Assembly (NCBI GenBank): GCA_934489915.1
Contig: CAKSSZ010000008.1
Span: 1-20,012, forward strand
Length of the DNA: 20,012 nucleotides
From: an uncultured Clostridia bacterium
Lineage (GTDB): Bacteria; Bacillota; Clostridia; HGM11514
Direction: 5' to 3'
In this document: piece after piece, positions 1 through 5,489 of the stretch
How the letters are laid out: each line of letters starts with the position of its first letter
Position numbering within the stretch: position 1 is the first letter of the stretch
Translations under genes and position numbers: made by a program
The notes under the pieces: generated by a model
Seen by the model: only the letters and a program-made list of their open reading frames with translations
Database searches by the model: none
Told to the model about the DNA's origin: nothing

Positions 1-431
1 GTATTGCTCACGGGGTTTTGGCAGGCTATCCGGTGGTGAATTTAAAGGCGACGCTGGTGGACGGCTCCTACCACCCGGTGGACTCCTCCGAAATGGCGTT
101 CAAGGTGGCGGCGTCTCTGGCTTATAAAAAAGGGCTGGAGGAAGCAAACCCGGTGCTGTTAGAGCCGGTAGGACATTTGGAGGTACACGTTCCCGATTCC
201 TATATGGGCGATGTGATCGGCGGGATCAATAAACGCCGGGGCAGAGTGCTGGGGATGAATCCGGGGGAGGTAACCGCAGAAGTACCCATGGCGGAAATGA
301 CCCGGTACGCAACCGATCTGCGTTCCGTGACCCAGGGGAGAGGCAGCTTTACCTTTACCTTTGAACGGTATGAGGAGGTTCCCCCCAACATTGCCCAGAA
401 AATCATAGAGGAAGCAAAGAAGGAAGGATAA
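1..431 (+). CDS. Elongation factor G-like GTPase, C-terminal fragment (5' end outside window)
   Basis: The reading frame is open from the first bases of the window and ends at TAA 429-431, so only about the last 142 residues are present. The fragment covers EF-G domains IV and V. It shows the GVLAGYPVV and DGSYHPVDSSEMAF stretch of domain IV, then MGDVIGGINKRRGRVLGMNP and YATDLRSVTQGRGSF of domain V. EF-G proteins translocate tRNA and mRNA on the ribosome, or recycle ribosomes. The wording GMNP, EVPMAEM and FERYEEVPPNIAQKIIEEAK fits the second, EF-G-like paralogue common in Clostridia better than the housekeeping FusA, but the GTPase domain that would settle this is outside the window. A strong terminator follows 15 bases after the stop, so this is the last gene of its transcript. 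Confidence 0.93.
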   Translation, partial: IAHGVLAGYPVVNLKATLVDGSYHPVDSSEMAFKVAASLAYKKGLEEANPVLLEPVGHLEVHVPDSYMGDVIGGINKRRGRVLGMNPGEVTAEVPMAEMTRYATDLRSVTQGRGSFTFTFERYEEVPPNIAQKIIEEAKKEG

Positions 432-445
432 GAATAGAAAACAGG

Positions 446-488
446 AGGCTGTTTCAAAAGACGGTTGGCTTTTGAAACAGCCTTTTCT
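446..488 (+). terminator. Intrinsic terminator after the EF-G-like gene
   Basis: A perfect 15-bp stem (446-460 AGGCTGTTTCAAAAG paired with 469-483 CTTTTGAAACAGCCT), with an 8-base loop, is followed by a T-rich run. It sits 14 bases after the EF-G-like stop codon. Its sequence is closely related to the hairpin at 14823-14858 (see findings). Confidence 0.9.
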
Positions 489-509
489 TGCATTCTAATC
501 CCTTTTTTG

Positions 510-538
510 TTCACTTTTCTTTCCCTGCTGCATATAAT
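510..538 (+). promoter_or_regulatory. Sigma-A-type promoter of the small-protein operon
   Basis: A perfect -10 box TATAAT (533-538) lies 17 bases after a partial -35 box TTCACT (510-515, 4 of 6 matches). It lies between the upstream terminator and the first small gene, with an expected transcription start near 545. Confidence 0.6.
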
Positions 539-577
539 AGCTTTTGTCAAGAATCTATCATAAGGATGGGAAGAAAA

Positions 578-856
578 ATGGCGGATAATTTATCGGAATT
601 ATTGAGAAATCTCACGGAAAATACCGACCAACAAAAGCTGCGGCAGGCACTGCCCCAATTAATGCAGATGCTGTCCAACCCGCAGGGACAGGAGCTGGTA
701 CGTAAAATCAAGCAAGCGGATCCAAAGCGGCTGGCCGCCTTGCTGGGGCAGATTGACGCCCGGGCGGCGGCACGGCGGATGGATCGGGCGGATTCCATTT
801 TGGAGCAGGCGGGGAAGGACCCTAATTATTTTAAAAAATTAAGCGATTTGTTGTAG
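578..856 (+). CDS. Small helical protein of unknown function (92 aa)
   Basis: The start is placed at ATG 578, about 7 to 12 bases after AAGGATGGG. An in-frame ATG at 566 has no ribosome binding site. The protein is soluble, has no signal peptide or membrane segment, and reads as several short amphipathic helices rich in Leu, Gln, Arg and Ala (for example QQKLRQALPQLMQMLSNPQG and a later Arg/Ala-rich helix). I do not recognise a named domain. It is the first gene of a small operon with the next two genes (72 and 27 bases apart), which are also short and unassigned. Real coding status is supported by its promoter, the consistent GC-rich third positions, and gene order. A cytosolic or forespore role is possible but is only a guess. 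Confidence 0.7.
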   Translation: MADNLSELLRNLTENTDQQKLRQALPQLMQMLSNPQGQELVRKIKQADPKRLAALLGQIDARAAARRMDRADSILEQAGKDPNYFKKLSDLL

Positions 857-863
857 CGGCGGC

Positions 864-890
864 GGGCTTATCCCGGCTCCGGATAAGCCC
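864..890 (+). other. Perfect 10-bp hairpin between the first two small genes
   Basis: GGGCTTATCC (864-873) pairs perfectly with GGATAAGCCC (881-890) across a 7-base loop. No T-run follows on either strand (CCGGGAATC downstream), so it is not a standard intrinsic terminator. It could be an mRNA stabilising or processing hairpin, or a weak attenuator, setting the ratio of the first gene to the next two. Confidence 0.5.
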
Positions 891-928
891 CCGGGAATCA
901 TCTTGCGAGCCAGAAAGGCAGGGAGGCT

Positions 929-1246
929 ATGAATCAGGCAGATTTGATCAATCAGCTGCAAGGACTGTTGAGCGACCCTGAAATGTCCGGAAAGCTGAAA
1001 ACAGTACTGGGTGCGTTGGGGGGCACTTCCGCTCCGCCGGCAGTACAAACTCCCGAAGAAAACGGAGCTGATATGACGCAGAAAATCAAACAGGTTTACG
1101 ATCGGATGAACAACGGCTCCGACCCAAGAGTTTCACTGCTCCGGGCACTGCGGCCGTACATGAACAGTACTCGCGCCACTCAGCTGGATACGGCGGTTCG
1201 GCTGCTGGGGCTGACCAATATGTCCAGCTTATTTAAGGATTTGTAA
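929..1246 (+). CDS. Small protein of unknown function with a conserved C-terminal helical motif (105 aa)
   Basis: ATG 929 follows a clear ribosome binding site (GGGAGG, 910-920 region). The protein has an N-terminal helical part (NQADLINQLQGLLSDPEM, residues 2-19), a Pro-rich linker near residue 35-45, and a C-terminal segment DPRVSLLRALRPYMNSTR followed by a helix ending at LTNMSSLFKDL. A similar tail of the form 'PR..LLRALKPYM...R...D.A...L' recurs in small unassigned clostridial proteins from memory, but I cannot attach a function to it. No signal peptide, no membrane segment and no cysteine are present. It lies in the middle of a three-gene small operon. The next gene, a small membrane protein, begins 27 bases later, which suggests that the three products act together. 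Confidence 0.75.
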   Translation: MNQADLINQLQGLLSDPEMSGKLKTVLGALGGTSAPPAVQTPEENGADMTQKIKQVYDRMNNGSDPRVSLLRALRPYMNSTRATQLDTAVRLLGLTNMSSLFKDL

Positions 1247-1273
1247 AACCGCTTGGGGAAGGGGGAAGGAAGG

Positions 1274-1573
1274 GTGCAGCGTAATTTTTATCAAACGCCG
1301 TATGAACCTGCGGTATCCGGCGAGGAAAGCGTGATCGTACCGCAGACCATCGAGCCGGAGCCGGTACCGGTGGAACCGGCAGTTACGGAGGGGGAGCCGG
1401 GGGAGGCGAGAGTCAGCTTATATAACCCGGAGACCAAAAAGTTTTTTGACCGGTTCGGTGTGGACGACATTATCCTGGTGGCGGTGATTTTGCTGCTTGC
1501 CACGGATACGGAAACAGACCCGGTGATCCTTTGTATCCTGGGCGTTGTCTTTTTACTGGGCTTGAACGGGTAG
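1274..1573 (+). CDS. Small protein with Pro/Glu-rich linker and hydrophobic C-terminus (99 aa)
   Basis: The start is put at GTG 1274 because AAGGGGG ends 8 bases before it; an in-frame TTG at 1253 is an alternative that would add 7 residues and overlap the binding site. The N-terminal half is disordered-looking and rich in Pro, Glu and Val (IEPEPVPVEPAVTEGEPGEA). A soluble stretch with SLYNPETKKFFDRFGVDD follows. The last 30 or so residues are two short hydrophobic runs (IILVAVILLLAT and PVILCILGVVFLLGL) separated by an acidic DTETDP turn. This looks like a C-terminal membrane hairpin or tail anchor. Small clostridial proteins ending in 'DDIIL..LIFLLL' are familiar but unassigned. It is the last gene of the small operon, with a terminator 32 bases downstream. 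Confidence 0.72.
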   Translation: MQRNFYQTPYEPAVSGEESVIVPQTIEPEPVPVEPAVTEGEPGEARVSLYNPETKKFFDRFGVDDIILVAVILLLATDTETDPVILCILGVVFLLGLNG

Positions 1574-1604
1574 AACGTCTATGCCGCATTTGCCGGATAT
1601 GGAA

Positions 1605-1634
1605 AAGAACGTGCTGTTTAGCGCGTTCTTTTTT
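1605..1634 (+). terminator. Intrinsic terminator of the small-protein operon
   Basis: AAGAACGTGCT (1605-1615) pairs with AGCGCGTTCTT (1620-1630) with one T-G wobble and a 4-base GTTT loop, followed by TTTT. It ends the three-gene operon and isolates it from the export operon downstream. Confidence 0.88.
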
Positions 1635-1643
1635 CGTGGTCAT

Positions 1644-1690
1644 TATGAACAATTTGTGAAGAATTCCCGGAAATGTGAACGGGATGTAAA
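1644..1690 (+). promoter_or_regulatory. Two pairs of 11-bp-spaced direct repeats, candidate response-regulator site
   Basis: Four hexamers of the form TRTRAA lie in direct orientation: TATGAA 1644-1649, TGTGAA 1655-1660, TGTGAA 1674-1679 and TGTAAA 1685-1690. The spacing is 11, 19 and 11 bases, so there are two pairs, each with a 5-base gap. This matches the geometry of OmpR/PhoB-family sites and resembles the WalR (YycF) box TGTWAH-N5-TGTWAH. The proximal pair is centred about 60 bases before the predicted start of the export operon. Which regulator binds is inference. Confidence 0.45.
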
Positions 1691-1706
1691 TCTTTTTCTT
1701 ACTTGC

Positions 1707-1735
1707 TTGACAGCGGGGAAAAAACGTACTATAAT
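1707..1735 (+). promoter_or_regulatory. Perfect consensus sigma-A promoter of the export operon
   Basis: TTGACA (1707-1712) and TATAAT (1730-1735) are separated by exactly 17 bases. The expected transcription start is near 1742, giving a leader of about 40 bases before the adaptor gene. Confidence 0.9.
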
Positions 1736-1783
1736 TGATAACAGGATCTTTTTATTTGACAGGTTTGAGAAGGGATGAGATCG

Positions 1784-3508
1784 GTGAAGCTGAAGGAAAT
1801 GTGGAAAAACAGACCTTTTTTTAAAAATGCAAAGGAACAGGGCAAAAAGCGGAAGGGCAAAAAGAAGTGGATTGTGATTGTTGCCGTTTTACTGGCGGGT
1901 GCGGCGGCCATCGGGTTTGCGCAGCGCAAGCGGTCGCAGCAGGAACTGGCGGCGATGTCCCGGGTCAATGATGTGACGGTAGCCTATGGGGATATTACCA
2001 AAACCATTACCGGTACCGCAACCATCCAGCCAAAAGATCAATATTCGATTACCTCTCTGGTGAAGGGGGAGGTGCTTTCCTGTACCTTTGAAGAAGGCGA
2101 CACGGTAAAAAAAGGCGATATTTTATATCAGATTGATTCCAGCGACGTGCAAAAAAATGTGGAGAGCGCAAACATCGGGCTGCGCCGGGCACAAATTGAG
2201 TATAACAATGCGGTGGACGGCGTGAATGATTTACAGGTGGTGTCAGACGCTAGCGGCGTGGTCAGCAAGGTTGCGGTCAGCCAGGGGGACCGGGTGCAGG
2301 AAGGCTCTGTGCTGGCAGAAATTTATGACGCAAATTATATGGAGCTGACCCTCCCTTTTAATGAAAGTGACATCGGGCAGCTGGCAGTGGGTCAGGCGGC
2401 GTCGGTGCAGTTGTATCAGAGTACAGAGGTTTTAACCGGCGTGGTCAGTGAAATCCGCAGTGCAAGCTATGCAAAGGACGGAAACGAGCTGGTGCGGGAC
2501 GTGGTGATTACGGTGCAAAACCCCGGCGTGTTACGGACGGAGGATACGGCAACCGCATCCGTCGGTGGCATTGCCTGCAATGACAGCGGCAATTTTACAT
2601 ACATTTCAGAGTCCTCCATCACCTCTGCCGCCTCCGGTAAGGTGACGGCTCTTTACCTGACCCAGGGGAACCGGGTGAACCGAGGGGATCTGGTGGCTGT
2701 GCTGGAGAGCGACAATGCGGATAAAACGCTGCAAAGCTCCTCTCTTTCTTTGGAGGACGCACGCCTGTCCTCTCAAAAGGCGCAGGACGCATTGGACGAC
2801 TATACCATTACCGCCCCCATTTCCGGCACGGTGGTACAGAAAAATGTAAAGCGGGGGGATAAGCTGGACAATTCCTCCTCTGCTGCGGCAACCGGCGGGA
2901 GCAATGCGATGGCGGTGATTTACGATATGTCTTCTCTGAAATTTGATTTGAATGTGGATGAGCTGGACATCAATCAAATGAAGGTAGGGCAGGAGGTTGT
3001 GATCACGGCGGACGCACTGGACGGCAAGGAGTATAAGGGCAAGGTGACCAAGGTGAGCGTGAACGGCACCACCAATAACGGGGTGACTACGTATCCCGTC
3101 ACAGTGGAAATCACGAAATTTGACAGCGATTTGCTGCCGGGGATGAATGTGGACGTTTCCGTGGTGGTGAGCAGCACGGAGCATGTGCTGACGGTGCCGG
3201 TTTCTGCCGTTAACCGTGGGGACATTGTTTATGTAAAGGGCGAAAAGAAGACCAAGGACGATACGGCTCCGGAGGGCTACAAAAGCGTGAAGGTAACCAC
3301 CGGTGTTTCGGATGACGATCAAATTGAAATTAAATCCGGCTTAAAAGAAGGCGACCAGGTGCGCACGGAGCTGGTGCTCCAGTCCAACGATACCATGATG
3401 ATGCCGATGGACGGCGGTATGGGCGGTCACCCGGGCGGCGGCGCCCCCGGCGGAGGAGGTCCGGGCGGCGGTAATTCCGGCGGTCCCGGCGGCGAACCGG
3501 GCATGTAA
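1784..3508 (+). CDS. HlyD/MacA-type efflux adaptor (membrane fusion protein) with a duplicated core
   Basis: This protein links an inner ABC pump to the outside (MacA/YknX type). I favour GTG 1784, which lies 9 bases after AGAAGGG; ATG 1775 directly abuts that site and is the alternative. Numbering from ATG 1775: a basic N-terminus, a membrane segment at about 32-48, then two successive adaptor modules. The first is a lipoyl-like half at 88-122, a short helical part, the second half at about 155-185, and a beta-barrel to about 260. The second is a lipoyl-like half at 277-312 (SGKVTALYLTQGNRVNRGD), a helix at 313-340, APISGTVVQKNVKRGDKL at 347-364, a barrel to about 465 and a membrane-proximal domain to about 535. 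A Gly/Pro-rich tail (543-577) ends it. At about 575 residues it is much longer than the usual 370-400. The ATPase starts 29 bases later. Confidence 0.9.
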   Translation: MKLKEMWKNRPFFKNAKEQGKKRKGKKKWIVIVAVLLAGAAAIGFAQRKRSQQELAAMSRVNDVTVAYGDITKTITGTATIQPKDQYSITSLVKGEVLSCTFEEGDTVKKGDILYQIDSSDVQKNVESANIGLRRAQIEYNNAVDGVNDLQVVSDASGVVSKVAVSQGDRVQEGSVLAEIYDANYMELTLPFNESDIGQLAVGQAASVQLYQSTEVLTGVVSEIRSASYAKDGNELVRDVVITVQNPGVLRTEDTATASVGGIACNDSGNFTYISESSITSAASGKVTALYLTQGNRVNRGDLVAVLESDNADKTLQSSSLSLEDARLSSQKAQDALDDYTITAPISGTVVQKNVKRGDKLDNSSSAAATGGSNAMAVIYDMSSLKFDLNVDELDINQMKVGQEVVITADALDGKEYKGKVTKVSVNGTTNNGVTTYPVTVEITKFDSDLLPGMNVDVSVVVSSTEHVLTVPVSAVNRGDIVYVKGEKKTKDDTAPEGYKSVKVTTGVSDDDQIEIKSGLKEGDQVRTELVLQSNDTMMMPMDGGMGGHPGGGAPGGGGPGGGNSGGPGGEPGM

Positions 3509-3537
3509 GCAAAAAACAGAACCCCCGGAGGCAGAGC

Positions 3538-4281
3538 ATGAGCGCATTAATTGAATTTCAGGATATTTATAAAATCTATCAGATGGGAGACGAGGTGGTT
3601 CATGCGGTGGACGGCATTTCCTTTCAGATTCAGGAGGGAGAGTTTGTTGCTATTATCGGCACCTCCGGCAGCGGGAAATCCACCTGTATGAATATTATCG
3701 GCTGCCTGGACGTTCCCACCAGCGGTCATTATTATCTGAAGGGTCGGGACGTGGGCAGCATGGATTCGGATGAGCTGGCGGAGATTAGAAACGAGATGCT
3801 GGGCTTTATTTTCCAGCAATATAATTTGCTGCCCAAGCTGAATGTGATTGAAAATGTAAAACTCCCGCTGATGTACAGCGGGCTGGATGAACATACCCAG
3901 ACCGTGCGGGCGATGGAAGCCCTGGAGCGGGTGGGGCTGGCGGATAAACGGAAGAATAAGCCCTCGCAGCTTTCCGGCGGACAGCAGCAAAGAGTGTCGA
4001 TTGCCCGGGCGCTGGCGGGGAACCCGTCTGTCATCTTAGCCGATGAGCCGACCGGTGCGCTGGATTCCAAAACCAGCCGTGAGGTGATTGATTTTCTGGT
4101 GAAGCTCAACGAGGGAGGAAACACCATTGTGTTGATTACTCACGATAACTTCATCGCCGCCCGTGCCAAGCGGGTGATCCGGATTCAGGACGGCAAGGCC
4201 ATTTATGACGGACCGGCTGAGGGGGATGAAATCATCTGTGCCCAATGCTTCCGGAAGGAAAAGGAGGAAGGCGTTTCGTGA
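3538..4281 (+). CDS. ABC transporter ATP-binding protein, MacB/LolD/YknY type
   Basis: ATP hydrolysis by this subunit powers the neighbouring permease on the cytoplasmic side of the membrane. All motifs are present: Walker A GTSGSGKST (about residues 42-50), the Q-loop FQQYNLLPKLNVIENV (about 92-107), signature LSGGQQQRVSIARAL, Walker B VILADEPTGALD, and the switch histidine in LITHD. The Q-loop text and overall length (247 aa) are typical of the lipoprotein and macrolide export (LolD/MacB/YknY) branch. ATG 3538 follows GGAGG by 8 bases. The gene ends with an unusual short tail containing a CAQC pair of cysteines. Its stop codon overlaps the permease start (GTGA), which suggests translational coupling and equal amounts of both subunits. 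Confidence 0.96.
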   Translation: MSALIEFQDIYKIYQMGDEVVHAVDGISFQIQEGEFVAIIGTSGSGKSTCMNIIGCLDVPTSGHYYLKGRDVGSMDSDELAEIRNEMLGFIFQQYNLLPKLNVIENVKLPLMYSGLDEHTQTVRAMEALERVGLADKRKNKPSQLSGGQQQRVSIARALAGNPSVILADEPTGALDSKTSREVIDFLVKLNEGGNTIVLITHDNFIAARAKRVIRIQDGKAIYDGPAEGDEIICAQCFRKEKEEGVS

Positions 4282-5462
4282 GGCTGACCAAGACATTTCA
4301 ATTAGCAATTTCCAGTATTATTTCTAATAAAATGCGTTCCTTTTTGACCATGCTGGGCGTGATTATCGGGATCATGGCGGTGATTGTGCTGGTGAGTATT
4401 ATGAGCGGTGTGACCGGTCAGATTACCGATTTGTTTGAAAGCATCGGGACGGACAGCATTACCGTATCGATTATGCCCCGGGGCGGGAACCGGGAGGTGC
4501 GGGCAAAGGATATGTATGCCTTTGCGGAGGAAAATCCGGAGCATTTTACTCATCTTTCCCCCACTGTGTCTGTGCAGGCTTCTTCCGTGAAGTCCACAGA
4601 AAGCACCGATTCCTTATCCTCTACCACGGTGACCGGCGTCAGCGAGGAATATGACGAAATGAAGAAATATGAGCTGACCCAAGGGCGGTTTTTGCAGTAT
4701 CTGGACGTGAAAACAAACGCCAAGGTGTGCGTCATCGGAACCTATGTGGAGCAGGAGCTGTTCGGCACCGGGAAAAGCATGGGGCAGACGGTGAAAATCA
4801 ACGGCGTGGGCTATACGGTTGTAGGTGTTCTGGAGGAGCAGGGCGACAGCTCGGAAGGCTCCTCTGACGACGCCATCCTGATGCCCTATACCAGTGCGGA
4901 AAAGCTGAACGGCAGCTCTCAGGTCAGCGCCTATACGCTGACCGTTGCGGATGTGGACAATATTGCCGTTTCCAAAGCACTGCTGGAAGCCCAGCTGACC
5001 CAATGGCTGGGAGATGACTTTTATAACGTGATGGCCATGAGCGAAATGCTGGATGAGATGAACAAAATGATGAATACCATGACCATGGCACTGGTGGCAA
5101 TTGCCGCCATTTCCCTGCTGGTGGGCGGGATCGGAATTATGAATATTATGCTGGTTTCTGTGACGGAGCGCACCCGGGAGATTGGAATTCGCAAGTCCCT
5201 GGGGGCGAAAAACAGAACGATTTTACAGCAATTTGTGATTGAGGCCGGGACTGTCAGCGGGTTAGGCGGCATTTTCGGGATTTTATTGGGGGCGGTCTTG
5301 TCCATGGCAGCAGGGAAGCTCCTCAATATTACGATAGTGCCGTCTACCGGCGCGATTCTCATTTCCTTTAGTGTTTCTGTTGCCATTGGGGTGATGTTCG
5401 GCTATCTGCCGGCCAAAAAGGCGGCGCAGCTGAACCCGATTGACGCATTGCGATATGAATAA
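4278..5462 (+). CDS. ABC transporter permease, MacB/FtsX family
   Basis: The start is GTG 4278, which overlaps the ATPase stop by four bases (GTGA) and is 10 bases after AAGGAGG. An in-frame ATG at 4245 lies inside the ATPase gene and has no such site. The protein (394 aa) has the MacB layout: a first membrane helix (MLGVIIGIMAVIVLVSIM, near residues 20-40), a large extracellular domain of about 220 residues, then three membrane helices in the C-terminal 130 residues. The region between them contains the conserved SVTERTREIGIRKSLGAK coupling segment, and the end LNPIDALRYE is the family signature. With the adaptor and ATPase it should form a four-helix, dimeric mechanotransmission-type exporter like B. 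subtilis YknYZ. The substrate cannot be read from the sequence. Confidence 0.95.
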   Translation: MRLTKTFQLAISSIISNKMRSFLTMLGVIIGIMAVIVLVSIMSGVTGQITDLFESIGTDSITVSIMPRGGNREVRAKDMYAFAEENPEHFTHLSPTVSVQASSVKSTESTDSLSSTTVTGVSEEYDEMKKYELTQGRFLQYLDVKTNAKVCVIGTYVEQELFGTGKSMGQTVKINGVGYTVVGVLEEQGDSSEGSSDDAILMPYTSAEKLNGSSQVSAYTLTVADVDNIAVSKALLEAQLTQWLGDDFYNVMAMSEMLDEMNKMMNTMTMALVAIAAISLLVGGIGIMNIMLVSVTERTREIGIRKSLGAKNRTILQQFVIEAGTVSGLGGIFGILLGAVLSMAAGKLLNITIVPSTGAILISFSVSVAIGVMFGYLPAKKAAQLNPIDALRYE

Positions 5463-5489
5463 AGCAAGCCGAAAGAGAGGATGATTGAG

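Noticed and set aside
1581..1778. Open frame of 65 codons between the small operon and the adaptor gene
   Set aside because: It contains a terminator, the direct-repeat boxes and a perfect promoter, and has no ribosome binding site.
2606..3322. Long antisense frame (238 codons) inside the adaptor gene
   Set aside because: It is His/Arg-rich low-quality sequence, as expected opposite a GC-biased real gene; the plus-strand adaptor has clear domain motifs.
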